A stretch of 23,450 bases of DNA from an uncultured Bacillaceae bacterium (GCA_904501845.1 CAJGCH010000011.1:1-23450); one strand, 5' to 3'. Positions 6,949 through 15,070 are shown, numbered from the stretch's first letter. A program made the numbers and translations. The notes: generated by a model not told the origin, from the letters alone.

Positions 6949-8230
6949 ATAGCTTGGTAACGGTGAAATTATCCTGGATGAGCAGCCAGTTTTGCGGGAA
7001 GGAGAGACCTAGCTTCCAATAGCTGACCCCCCGCAAGTCCAGCTCCTTGACGAGATTGAACTTCGCCTGGATGGAACGGGCATCTTCAAACCAAACCTCA
7101 TGCTGCTGCCCGTCCTCATCTGTATATCTAAAAAAAGGAGCCTGGGCGCTGTAATCATATTTGATGTTGACATTATTTTGTCTCGCAAGCGTAATGGCTT
7201 GCTGAGGGGACACAGCCTTGGCGACAGAGCCTTGCACAAAGGGAAGGGTCCAATCATAGCCGTATAAATTTTGGCCCATCATGACCTTTCTTGCAGGAAT
7301 CTCCGATATGGCGTATGTCAAGACGCGGCGAACGGGGCCAATCGGGGATACTGCCTGAGCCGGACCGCCGGAATAGCCCCATTCATAGGTCATGATCAGC
7401 ACCCAATCGACGACTGCCCCTTGCGCTTTGTAATCATGTCCTTCATACCATGACCCTTTTTGAGTGGCGCTTGTTTTCGGAGCGAGGGCGATCGAGACCT
7501 GCCATCCATTCCGAGAAAAACGTTCCCTTGCTCTTCTTAGGAATTCTGTATAAGCATTGCGGTCTGAAGCTTTTAGATTTTCAAAGTCGAAGTGGATGTC
7601 ACGAAAGCCGACTCTTCTCGCTGTTTCGGTAATGTTATCGAAAAGTGTGTTTTGCACATCAACGTTATTTAGAATTGTGCTTGCAAGCTCGCTGCTGAAG
7701 GCTCCGCTCTCAAGATTGGTTAACACCATCACTAGTACATTCCCATTTTCGCTTGCAATCTGGGGGAAGCTGCCCAGCGCCGGAGCGCGGAGCTCACCTG
7801 TAGCCAGCACTTGGTAGCTGAAAGGGGATAAATAGGTTAAGTGAGGCGCAGCGATTCGGGTCTCTTCTTCGAGAGTCTCAGATACAGTCGATCCTCTTGG
7901 CTCGACATAAGCATTAAATTCGGCACTCCGTTTAGGACTTGGAGGAATATATAGTCTTAAGCCCTCGCTAAGGGGTTCGTCTATTGATATATTGTTGACA
8001 TTCGCGATTTCTTGGGGAGAGATGCCAAACATTCTCCCTATGCTATAGAGGCTTTCTCCGGCTTGCACCCAGTGATACCTCCCAGTAATGGGAATAACGA
8101 GAGCCTGACCTATGACAAGCTGATTGGGTGCCTGCAGCACATTTGAAGTGATGATTTGATTAGCACTTACATTATAGGCCTGGGCAATAGAATAGATGCT
8201 TTCGCCTGGTCTGACAACATGGATTTGCAT
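6947..8230 (-). CDS. sleL: SleL/YaaH-type spore cortex-lytic N-acetylglucosaminidase (LysM-LysM-GH18)
   Basis: SleL-type enzymes cut muramic-delta-lactam cortex fragments during spore germination. The 427 residues contain two LysM domains (about 2-47 and 51-96) that bind peptidoglycan, then a GH18 barrel (about 125-420) with the catalytic signature DIHFDFE (211-217, Glu217 the likely acid/base), LIMTYEWGYSGGP (278-290) and SYWKLGLS (403-410). Length equals B. subtilis YaaH/SleL and similarity runs end to end from memory. ATG 8230 is preceded by AGGAAGAGG; the frame extends 13 codons upstream (8269) without a ribosome site. No signal peptide is seen, as expected for a protein put on the spore from the mother cell. 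In B. subtilis yaaH is near the origin, not here, so this is a moved or extra copy. Whether another copy exists cannot be told from this window. Confidence 0.92.
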   Translation of the reverse strand: MQIHVVRPGESIYSIAQAYNVSANQIITSNVLQAPNQLVIGQALVIPITGRYHWVQAGESLYSIGRMFGISPQEIANVNNISIDEPLSEGLRLYIPPSPKRSAEFNAYVEPRGSTVSETLEEETRIAAPHLTYLSPFSYQVLATGELRAPALGSFPQIASENGNVLVMVLTNLESGAFSSELASTILNNVDVQNTLFDNITETARRVGFRDIHFDFENLKASDRNAYTEFLRRARERFSRNGWQVSIALAPKTSATQKGSWYEGHDYKAQGAVVDWVLIMTYEWGYSGGPAQAVSPIGPVRRVLTYAISEIPARKVMMGQNLYGYDWTLPFVQGSVAKAVSPQQAITLARQNNVNIKYDYSAQAPFFRYTDEDGQQHEVWFEDARSIQAKFNLVKELDLRGVSYWKLGLSFPQNWLLIQDNFTVTKL

Positions 8231-8321
8231 AACGCCTCTTCCTTTCCTCGGGGAATCCTTCTTAATCAATCTATGAACAAGAGGCAGGGTTCAGACTATG
8301 AAGCAGGGAGGAGGGAAGGGA

Positions 8322-8383
8322 GAAAAAAGGAAAAGGCCATAGCTGTTGGGAGGTTAGACAAACATCCGAAATAGCTATGGCCT
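8322..8383 (-). terminator. 11-bp inverted repeat with T-rich tail between rpsT and sleL
   Basis: Arms 8334-8344 and 8373-8383 are perfectly complementary over 11 bp around a 28-base loop. On the minus strand the 3' arm runs into TTTTCCTTTTTT. It lies downstream of the first rpsT terminator and about 100 bases before the sleL start. It is most simply a back-up rpsT terminator, although the long loop is unusual and a regulatory leader role for sleL is possible. Confidence 0.55.
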
Positions 8384-8390
8384 GTGTGAT

Positions 8391-8419
8391 AAAAAAAACG
8401 ACCCTATAAAGGGTGCGTT
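8391..8419 (-). terminator. Terminator of rpsT
   Basis: On the minus strand an ACG-(C)-ACCCT / AGGGT-CGT stem with one bulged base and a 4-base loop is followed by eight T. It starts about four bases after the rpsT stop. Confidence 0.85.
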
Positions 8420-8422
8420 TCA

Positions 8423-8689
8423 TTAAGCGTTAAGTTGGTTAACTTTTTTCATAAGACGAGATTTTTTGCGGGCAGCAGCGTTTTTGCTGATTAAGCCTTT
8501 AGTTGCAGCCTTATCTAGTCCTTTAACAGCAGCTACGATAGATTCGTTAGCAGCAGTTGCATCGTTTAATGCGATAGCAGCTTCTACTTTCTTAACGTTT
8601 GTACGTACAGCTGATTTTTGAGCGATATTATGAGCTCTAGCAGCTTCATTAGTTTTAACACGTTTAATAGCGGATTTGATGTTTGCCAT
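8423..8689 (-). CDS. rpsT: Ribosomal protein S20
   Basis: The protein is 88 residues, the same length as B. subtilis S20, and starts MANIKSAIKRVKTNEAAR. It is very basic and alanine-rich, as expected for this helical-bundle protein that binds 16S rRNA early in 30S assembly. ATG 8689 has GGAGGTG six bases upstream on the minus strand. The in-frame GTG at 8698 overlaps that ribosome site and is not the start. The gene is a single transcription unit with its own promoter (8760-8788) and terminator, divergent from gpr as in B. subtilis. Confidence 0.97.
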   Translation of the reverse strand: MANIKSAIKRVKTNEAARAHNIAQKSAVRTNVKKVEAAIALNDATAANESIVAAVKGLDKAATKGLISKNAAARKKSRLMKKVNQLNA

Positions 8690-9020
8690 TTGTTTCACCT
8701 CCAGAAACCGAATTATGTCAACTCGATATTCTTATCAATTAACATTCACAACATATGATATTCTATCAAAATGTATTTCTGAATGCAATACTCAAGATAG
8801 CGCAAAATAAAAAATGCTTACGGAACATTGGGTTTTACTGTTAAGTTTCATGTCTTTACATAGAGTTCATGCGGTTTGTTTGCATTAATCGCTATGATTT
8901 ATTTTACAGGGATCTTTTTTTAAATTCAAATAAACCATCAAATCTTCCTCAAGCATTAGAATGATACACTCTCAATCAGGCAATCCTAAAAGGAAAAGAA
9001 TGCTTAAAGGAGGTTTTTGT
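8690..9020. other. Divergent intergenic region rpsT / gpr
   Basis: About 330 AT-rich bases hold the rpsT ribosome site and promoter on the minus strand and the gpr ribosome site (AAAGGAGG at 9006-9013) on the plus strand. gpr is expected to be read by forespore sigma factors (sigma-F/G), but I found no convincing GNATR-N15-18-CATNNTA match. No gene is seen. Confidence 0.6.
8760..8788 (-). promoter_or_regulatory. Candidate sigma-A promoter of rpsT
   Basis: On the minus strand TTGCAT (8783-8788), a 17-base spacer and TAGAAT (8760-8765; five of six to the -10 consensus). A start near 8753 would give a leader of about 60 bases. Confidence 0.5.
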
Positions 9021-10124
9021 TTGGGTAAGGATTTGGATTTATCACGGTATGCCGTACGGACCGATTTGGCAGTTGAGGCCAGGGAATTGCTGATTGAGGA
9101 GGTAGAGGATACTTCTAAGATTGCCGGAGTGATTCTGAAGGAAAAAGAAATCGATGGAATTGATCTTTCCTATGTGGAGATTACAGAGGAAGGAGAAAAA
9201 GAGGTCGGCAAGAAACCGGGCTTTTATATAACGATGGAAATGCAAGGGATACGCGAGCAGGATTCAAAGCTGCAAAGAAGAGTGGAGGCCGTGTTTGCTA
9301 AACAATTGGGCTATATTCTGGAGAGAATTGGGCTTAAGGCAGATGACTCATGCCTTGTTGTTGGTCTCGGAAATTGGCATGTAACGCCGGATGCGCTCGG
9401 GCCATCAGTGATTGAGAATTTAATCGTGACCCGTCATTTGTTCGAATATCAGCCTACAGCCGTTTCGGAGGGATTCAGACCCGTCAGCGCAATTTCCCCT
9501 GGAGTGATGGGGCTTACCGGAATTGAGACGAGCGACATTATCAGAGGGATTGTTGAGAAAACGAAGCCTGCTTTCATTATTGCAATCGATGCGCTTGCAG
9601 CGCGTTCGATTGATCGAGTCAATACGACGATACAAATTACGGATACAGGCATACATCCAGGCTCTGGCGTAGGCAATAAACGCAAGGAGTTAAGCAAGGA
9701 AACGCTTGGGGTCCCTGTCATTTCGGTCGGTATCCCGACTGTGGTGGATGCAGTGACCATTACATCCGACACAATTGACTACATCCTAAAACATTTTGGC
9801 CGTGAATTAAAGGAAGGAGACCGTCCCTCAAGGGCACTCGCGCCAGCAGGAATGACCTTTGGCGAGAAGAAAAAGCTCAGTGAAGAGGACCTCCCGGAAG
9901 AGGAGCATCGCAAGACCTTCCTTGGTATTATCGGAACGCTGCCGGAGGATGAGAAGCGCAGGCTCATTCATGAGGTGCTTTCGCCGCTCGGCCATAATTT
10001 GATGGTAACGCCAAAGGAAGTGGATGTGTTCATTGAGGATATGGCTAATCTGGTGGCAAATGGTTTGAATGCAGCCCTTCACAAAGCAGTTAACCAGGAT
10101 AATACCGGCTACTATACGCATTAA
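9021..10124 (+). CDS. gpr: Germination protease GPR (spore protease, peptidase family A25)
   Basis: GPR degrades small acid-soluble proteins (SASPs) early in germination, freeing DNA and amino acids. The 367-residue protein is full length and very similar to B. subtilis Gpr, including GLGNWHVTPDALGP, GVMGLTGIETSDIIRG, IAIDALAARSIDRVNTTIQ, DTGIHPGSGVGNKR and HEVLSPLGHNLMVTPKEVD. I place the start at TTG 9021: AAAGGAGG lies seven bases upstream, and the protein then begins MGKDLDLSRYAVRTDLAVEA. The bond after Asp15 matches the known self-processing site by which the zymogen loses about 15 residues. The frame is open back to 8961 but without a ribosome site. spoIIP follows 71 bases later with no terminator between. 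Confidence 0.96.
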   Translation: MGKDLDLSRYAVRTDLAVEARELLIEEVEDTSKIAGVILKEKEIDGIDLSYVEITEEGEKEVGKKPGFYITMEMQGIREQDSKLQRRVEAVFAKQLGYILERIGLKADDSCLVVGLGNWHVTPDALGPSVIENLIVTRHLFEYQPTAVSEGFRPVSAISPGVMGLTGIETSDIIRGIVEKTKPAFIIAIDALAARSIDRVNTTIQITDTGIHPGSGVGNKRKELSKETLGVPVISVGIPTVVDAVTITSDTIDYILKHFGRELKEGDRPSRALAPAGMTFGEKKKLSEEDLPEEEHRKTFLGIIGTLPEDEKRRLIHEVLSPLGHNLMVTPKEVDVFIEDMANLVANGLNAALHKAVNQDNTGYYTH

Positions 10125-10136
10125 ATCGAACTATCG

Positions 10137-10165
10137 GTTCTAGCAACTCTATCAGAGCATACAAT
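10137..10165 (+). promoter_or_regulatory. Candidate sigma-E promoter of spoIIP
   Basis: CATACAAT (10158-10165) is a full match to the sigma-E -10 consensus CATACANT. A 14-base spacer separates it from GTTCTAG (10137-10143), a modest -35. It lies 30 bases before the spoIIP ATG. spoIIP is mother-cell (sigma-E) controlled in B. subtilis, which fits. Confidence 0.55.
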
Positions 10166-10195
10166 TTACTAGAATGCTTCTGAAAGGGTGGAACC

Positions 10196-11359
10196 ATGAA
10201 ACAGACAAAGTCTAATCTGATTATCACATTGAAAGCAGCCACCATCATGCGTTTTTTCGTTTACTTTACCGGTGCGATGTTAGTTATATTTTTGTTGATT
10301 GGACTATTGACCGCCTTGAAACCTGAATACCGGGTATCATCGACTTCTTTAAATGAAGCGACGAGGCAGATGGCAGGCAAGACTCTTTATAAGCATCTAG
10401 TGAAAGGGAATATGTATTTTCAGCAAACACTGCCTGATGGCGAAGTGCCAACGATCGGGGAGCAGCTGTTTCAATATGTGACAAATATAACGCTAGATGA
10501 CCCAAGAAGCTTGCTTGGCAGAGAGCTGCCCGGCTATTCACTCTTTGACGGGGATATCTTGATAGCGGGAGAAGGAACGAATTATACGAATATGCCGATT
10601 GAATCCGCTCCTTTGCCGGAATCGCTAGAAAAGGACTCGGATGCAGAGAAAGTTAACCCTATTGAGAATGAGGATAATAGAGAAGATGAAAAAATGGTGC
10701 CAAAGGAAAAGCGGGTTTTCATTTATTTCTCACACACTCGTGAATCGTACCTTCCTCTACTAAAGGGAGTGACAGACCCTAATGCGGCCTCCCATTCAAA
10801 GGTGAATGTTACTCTAGTTGGCGACAAGCTGAAGAGTGCATTGGAGGAAAGAGGCGTGGGGACTGAGGTCGATAAAACAGATGTCTATGCCCTTCTCCAA
10901 AAGAAAAATTTGAACTATGCCAGCTCATATACAGAGTCGAGAAAGATTGTCGAAGAGGCTGTTGCCCAAAGGAAAGGTTCGCATTACTACATTGATGTCC
11001 ATCGGGATTCCCAAAGGAAAAAAGTGACGACCATCAACATAAACGGGAAGGATTATGCTAAGGTCTGCTTCATTATTGGCGGGGAGAATCCCAACTACGA
11101 GAAAAACTTGAAGCTCGCAAAAGAGATTCATAAGCGTATTTCGGATAAATATCCTGGGTTGAGCAGAGGTGTTTTTGAGAAGAGAGGCGCTTCCACAAAC
11201 GGAAAATTCAATCAGGACTTATCGGAAAACGCGATGCTCGTGGAAGCGGGCGGGGTGGACAACACGATGGAGGAATTAAGCCGCTCTATGGACGTGCTTG
11301 CAGGGGCGCTCTCTGAGCATATTCTCGATGCTGAAGCAGTCACGGGCGATGGCAGCTGA
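10196..11359 (+). CDS. spoIIP: SpoIIP, stage II sporulation peptidoglycan hydrolase
   Basis: SpoIIP is the amidase/endopeptidase of the DMP complex (SpoIID-SpoIIM-SpoIIP) that thins septal peptidoglycan and drives engulfment. The 387-residue protein has an N-terminal membrane anchor (about 17-40), a variable linker with an acidic stretch (about 143-166), and the SpoIIP catalytic domain (about 172-375). This domain has HTRESY (His180, Glu183), DVHRDS (His269) and LVEAGG (Glu350), the expected zinc/catalytic residues. ATG 10196 has GGGTGG upstream. It lies between gpr and yqxA as in B. subtilis and has a candidate sigma-E promoter. Length is near B. subtilis SpoIIP (about 401). Confidence 0.95.
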   Translation: MKQTKSNLIITLKAATIMRFFVYFTGAMLVIFLLIGLLTALKPEYRVSSTSLNEATRQMAGKTLYKHLVKGNMYFQQTLPDGEVPTIGEQLFQYVTNITLDDPRSLLGRELPGYSLFDGDILIAGEGTNYTNMPIESAPLPESLEKDSDAEKVNPIENEDNREDEKMVPKEKRVFIYFSHTRESYLPLLKGVTDPNAASHSKVNVTLVGDKLKSALEERGVGTEVDKTDVYALLQKKNLNYASSYTESRKIVEEAVAQRKGSHYYIDVHRDSQRKKVTTININGKDYAKVCFIIGGENPNYEKNLKLAKEIHKRISDKYPGLSRGVFEKRGASTNGKFNQDLSENAMLVEAGGVDNTMEELSRSMDVLAGALSEHILDAEAVTGDGS

Positions 11360-11393
11360 TCAATAGGAAAATCACGAAAAAGGAGAATGCCAA

Positions 11394-11726
11394 ATGGGTA
11401 AATTTTTATGGAAAACTAGTTTGCTTGTTCTGCTGCTTTTCTTCGGCGTGATTTTGGGTATGCAATATGCCAACAAAAATATGAAGGAAATGCAAGGCTA
11501 TGATGACCCGAAGATGTATGAGGCTTTCGCAGTAGAGAAAGAGAGTGAAGGAGAAATCAATGCCACTGTGCTCGGGAAGGAGATCTCGACAGCGGATATC
11601 GAGGAAAAGAAAGAGGAAATGGAAGAATGGAAAGCCTATAATGCGATATCTAGCGCCGGTAAAGGCATCTCAAATGCATGTACGGGCATCTTTCAGGGGC
11701 TTGCAAAGCTCATTTCAGATGAATAA
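11394..11726 (+). CDS. yqxA: YqxA family protein (DUF3679), membrane-anchored, function unknown
   Basis: A 110-residue protein with one N-terminal membrane segment (about 5-24, LWKTSLLVLLLFFGVILGM), then a charged region rich in Glu and Lys, and a small C-terminal SAGKGISNACTGIFQGLAKL segment. AAGGAG lies eight bases before ATG 11394. It follows spoIIP by 34 bases with no terminator between, so the two are probably co-transcribed, as spoIIP-yqxA in B. subtilis. A sporulation role is inferred only from this context. No enzymatic motif is visible. Confidence 0.85.
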   Translation: MGKFLWKTSLLVLLLFFGVILGMQYANKNMKEMQGYDDPKMYEAFAVEKESEGEINATVLGKEISTADIEEKKEEMEEWKAYNAISSAGKGISNACTGIFQGLAKLISDE

Positions 11727-11738
11727 GATTGCCATATT

Positions 11739-11767
11739 CCCGAATGACATTCGTTTTTCGGGTTTTT
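11739..11767 (+). terminator. Terminator after yqxA
   Basis: A CGAAT/ATTCG hairpin (11741-11745 with 11749-11753) followed by TTTTT is nested within CCCGA/TCGGG followed by a second TTTTT (11763-11767). Either fold ends the gpr-spoIIP-yqxA unit. Confidence 0.7.
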
Positions 11768-11864
11768 ACCTGAGGACAGTTCTATCATTACATAAGAGGA
11801 TGCGCTTCCCATAGGGCTGGATAAGAGCAGGAAGAAATTAATTCTGACCCTTGGGCAATAACCG

Positions 11865-11894
11865 TTTACGGTTTGAATTTCTTTCTGTTATAAT
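11865..11894 (+). promoter_or_regulatory. Candidate sigma-A promoter of lepA
   Basis: TTTACG (11865-11870), an 18-base spacer and a perfect TATAAT (11889-11894). The start would be near 11901, 37 bases before the lepA ATG. Confidence 0.65.
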
Positions 11895-11937
11895 CAACAG
11901 TATCTGTGTTTTGAAAGTAACAGGAGTGAAAACGACA

Positions 11938-13773
11938 ATGAATAATCAGGAACGGCTAAAAAGACAAAGCAAGATCCGTAACTTCTCGATTATCGCCCAT
12001 ATTGACCATGGGAAATCGACATTAGCGGACAGAATATTAGAGAAGACAAATGCCCTCACATCCAGAGAAATGAAGGATCAGCTTCTTGACTCTATGGATC
12101 TGGAAAGAGAGCGCGGCATTACGATCAAATTAAATGCCGTTCAATTGAAATATAAAGCAAAAGATGGAGAGGAATATATCTACCATTTGATTGACACCCC
12201 GGGGCATGTTGACTTCACCTATGAAGTATCGCGTTCCCTCGCAGCCTGCGAAGGAGCTGTCCTGGTTGTGGATGCGGCCCAAGGCATTGAAGCGCAAACA
12301 TTGGCCAATGTCTACCTTGCGCTTGATAATGACCTTGAAATCCTGCCAATCATCAATAAGATTGATCTGCCAAGCGCGGACCCAGAGCGTGTGCGCCAGG
12401 AAATCGAGGATGTGATTGGTCTTGATGCCTCTGAAGCGGTTCTTGCATCAGCGAAAGCGGGAATTGGCATTGAGGAAATCCTGGAGCAAATCGCCGAGAA
12501 AGTCCCTGCGCCGACCGGAGACCCTGAAGCGCCTTTAAAAGCGCTGATTTTTGACTCTTTATATGATGCATACCGAGGCGTTATTGCTTATATTCGTGTC
12601 GTAGAGGGTACTGTGAAGCCGGGAGATAAGATCAAAATGATGGCAACAGGTAAGGAATTTGAAGTCATCGAGGTTGGAGTTCATACACCAAAGGCGACAG
12701 TTTGTGATGAGCTGACTGTCGGGGATGTAGGATTCTTGACGGCGGCAATCAAGAATGTTGGCGATACTCAAGTTGGGGACACGATCACAAATGCGAAGAA
12801 TGGGGCGACTGAACCGCTGCCTGGCTACCGTCGCTTAAATCCAATGGTATACTGCGGACTTTACCCAATTGATACGGCGAAATTCAATGATTTGCGTGAA
12901 GCTCTAGAGAAGCTTCAGTTAAATGATTCCGCTTTGCAATATGAACCGGAAACTTCTCAAGCGCTTGGGTTCGGTTTCCGCTGCGGATTCCTCGGACTTC
13001 TTCACATGGAGATCATTCAGGAACGGATTGAGCGGGAATTCAATATTGATTTGATTACAACAGCGCCAAGCGTTATTTATAAGGTTAAGATGACAGATGG
13101 AACAGATATTGATATTGATAACCCATCTAATATGCCTGACCCGCAGAAGATTGAACGTATTGAAGAGCCATATGTGAAGGCGACTTTGATGGCTCCTAAT
13201 GATTTTGTCGGCGCAATCATGGAATTATGCCAAACGAAGCGCGGCAACTTCATTGATATGCAATATGTTGACGAGAATCGTGTAAGCATTATTTATGAAA
13301 TTCCGCTTTCTGAGATTGTCTATGATTTCTTCGATCAGCTGAAATCAAGCACGAAGGGATATGCTTCCTTCGACTATGAATTAATCGGCTATAAAGAATC
13401 AAAACTGGTTAAGATGGATATCCTCTTAAACGGCGAAACAGTCGATGCTTTGAGCTTCATCGTTCACAAAGACTTTGCCTATGAGCGCGGCAAGGTCATT
13501 GTTGAGAAATTGAAAGAACTTATCCCGCGCCAGCAATTTGAGGTGCCTGTGCAAGCTGCTATCGGCAATAAAATCATTGCGCGCTCATCCATTAAAGCGA
13601 TGAGAAAGAACGTTCTCGCTAAATGTTATGGCGGGGACATCTCTCGTAAGCGTAAGCTACTAGAGAAGCAAAAAGAAGGAAAGAAACGGATGAAGCAGGT
13701 CGGCTCTGTTGAAGTGCCGCAGGAAGCCTTCATGGCTGTCCTGAAAATGGATGACTCAAACACGAAAAAATAA
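11938..13773 (+). CDS. lepA: Elongation factor 4 (LepA), ribosomal back-translocase GTPase
   Basis: EF4 is a translation-factor GTPase that acts on stalled or wrongly translocated ribosomes. The 611 residues show the G1 motif AHIDHGKST (20-28), the switch II motif DTPGH, NKID and SAK, EF-G-like domains II, III and V, and the LepA-specific C-terminal domain ending AKCYGGDISRKRKLLEKQK with its basic tail. ATG 11938 gives the N-terminus NNQERLKRQSKIRNFS, as in B. subtilis LepA (612 aa), with AGGAGTG upstream. The frame is open to 11851, but that would place the promoter inside the gene. It has its own promoter and a strong terminator. Confidence 0.97.
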   Translation: MNNQERLKRQSKIRNFSIIAHIDHGKSTLADRILEKTNALTSREMKDQLLDSMDLERERGITIKLNAVQLKYKAKDGEEYIYHLIDTPGHVDFTYEVSRSLAACEGAVLVVDAAQGIEAQTLANVYLALDNDLEILPIINKIDLPSADPERVRQEIEDVIGLDASEAVLASAKAGIGIEEILEQIAEKVPAPTGDPEAPLKALIFDSLYDAYRGVIAYIRVVEGTVKPGDKIKMMATGKEFEVIEVGVHTPKATVCDELTVGDVGFLTAAIKNVGDTQVGDTITNAKNGATEPLPGYRRLNPMVYCGLYPIDTAKFNDLREALEKLQLNDSALQYEPETSQALGFGFRCGFLGLLHMEIIQERIEREFNIDLITTAPSVIYKVKMTDGTDIDIDNPSNMPDPQKIERIEEPYVKATLMAPNDFVGAIMELCQTKRGNFIDMQYVDENRVSIIYEIPLSEIVYDFFDQLKSSTKGYASFDYELIGYKESKLVKMDILLNGETVDALSFIVHKDFAYERGKVIVEKLKELIPRQQFEVPVQAAIGNKIIARSSIKAMRKNVLAKCYGGDISRKRKLLEKQKEGKKRMKQVGSVEVPQEAFMAVLKMDDSNTKK

Positions 13774-13791
13774 CAAGAATACGAATCCTTG

Positions 13792-13825
13792 GAGGCCGGA
13801 CATTTTTGTTCTGGCCTCGTTTTTA
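13792..13825 (+). terminator. Terminator after lepA
   Basis: A 9-bp stem (13792-13800 with 13810-13818, one G-U pair) with a 9-base loop is followed by GTTTTTATT. It lies about 20 bases past the lepA stop. Confidence 0.88.
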
Positions 13826-13879
13826 TTATGATGGAGATATTGTATGAATCACTAGTTTCAAGAAAAGAGGTGCTATCTA

Positions 13880-15007
13880 TTGGCACAAAGCATGTATGTT
13901 CACATACCATTTTGCACGCAGATTTGTCATTACTGCGATTTTAATAAATTTTTCATTCAAAACCAGCCGGTCGATGAGTATTTGCAAGCATTGGGCAAAG
14001 AGATGTCCCTATACAATCTGGATAATAAAGAAATGAAGACTGTGTTCATTGGAGGCGGAACACCAACAGCACTTGATGCTCTCCAGATGGAGAAGCTTTT
14101 CGCATCCATTCACGAAAACATTCGCTTTGGACAAGATTATGAATTCACGATTGAAGCCAATCCGGGCGATTTGACAAAGGAGAAGCTTGCCGTTATGAAG
14201 GAGGCAGGCGTCAATCGTTTGAGTCTTGGTGTCCAGACCTTTAATGAAGAGCTCTTAAAGAAGATTGGCCGGGCACATACGGCGGAGGATGTGTACAGGA
14301 ATGTCGAACTTGCTCGTGAAGCTGGATTTGAAAATATAAGCATAGATCTTATCTATTCACTCCCTGGCCAGACGACCCGGGATTTAGAAGATACGATCAA
14401 CCGGGCGCTTGCACTTGAGCTTCCGCATTTTTCTGCATACTCACTCATCATTGAACCGAAGACGGTCTTTTATATCATGCTAAATAAAGGAAAGCTGAGA
14501 CTGCCTTCAGAGGATACGGAGGCATCAATGTATGAATATGTGATGGAGCGCATGGAGAATGCGGGTTATCGTCAATATGAGATATCAAATTTCGGGAAGA
14601 GGGGTTACGAAAGCAAGCATAATCTCATTTATTGGAATAATGAGGAATACTATGGCTTTGGTGCAGGCGCGCACGGTTATTTGGATGGGGTCCGCTACCA
14701 TAATCACGGCCCTCTCAAAAAATACATGAATGCCATCGGTGCTGGAGAGAAACCTATCATTGACCAAGTTGATGTTTCGACGAAAGAGAGAATGGAGGAA
14801 GAAATGTTCCTCGGTCTCAGAAAGACAGACGGGGTCTCGCTCGACGAATTTAAGCGCCGTTTCGGCGTTGAAATGGATGAGGTATTCGGTGAGGTCATCA
14901 AGAATTTCATTCATAAGGAGCTGCTCGTCAACGATGACGGGCATATCAAACTTACCCACCAAGGAAAATTGATTGGCAATGAGGTATTTCAAGATTTTTT
15001 ACTATAG
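13880..15007 (+). CDS. hemW: HemW, radical SAM haem chaperone (oxygen-independent coproporphyrinogen oxidase-like)
   Basis: The 375-residue protein carries the radical-SAM cluster motif CTQICHYC (C12, C16, C19; CX3CX2C), the GGGTPT motif (about 59-64), EANPGDL and a C-terminal HemN-type domain. It belongs to the HemW branch, which binds haem and is thought to deliver it to respiratory enzymes. It lacks the extra cysteine right after the cluster motif (CDF instead of CXC) that marks true HemN oxidases. The start is TTG 13880, with AGAGGTG seven bases upstream; the next ATG (13892) is too far from that site. Its place between lepA and hrcA is as in B. subtilis. No terminator is seen after it. 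Confidence 0.92.
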   Translation: MAQSMYVHIPFCTQICHYCDFNKFFIQNQPVDEYLQALGKEMSLYNLDNKEMKTVFIGGGTPTALDALQMEKLFASIHENIRFGQDYEFTIEANPGDLTKEKLAVMKEAGVNRLSLGVQTFNEELLKKIGRAHTAEDVYRNVELAREAGFENISIDLIYSLPGQTTRDLEDTINRALALELPHFSAYSLIIEPKTVFYIMLNKGKLRLPSEDTEASMYEYVMERMENAGYRQYEISNFGKRGYESKHNLIYWNNEEYYGFGAGAHGYLDGVRYHNHGPLKKYMNAIGAGEKPIIDQVDVSTKERMEEEMFLGLRKTDGVSLDEFKRRFGVEMDEVFGEVIKNFIHKELLVNDDGHIKLTHQGKLIGNEVFQDFLL

Positions 15008-15041
15008 TTAAAAAATGATGCGTAAAACCTAATCATAACCG

Positions 15042-15070
15042 TTGACACGCTACGGCCGTTTTGATACTTT
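15042..15070 (+). promoter_or_regulatory. Promoter of the hrcA-grpE-dnaK heat-shock operon
   Basis: A perfect TTGACA (15042-15047), a 17-base spacer and TACTTT (15065-15070). The predicted start is near 15078, so the CIRCE operator lies at the very start of the transcript and can block initiation. Confidence 0.7.

Noticed and set aside
8231..8330. Sigma-E/K promoter for sleL (a CATAGATT word on the minus strand)
   Set aside because: The -10-like word is imperfect and no matching -35 lies at a proper spacing.
8821..9010. Sigma-G/F promoter for gpr
   Set aside because: Several CAT-containing words were tried (CATTAAT, CATTAGA, CATCAAA), but none pairs at the right spacing with a GNATR -35 box.
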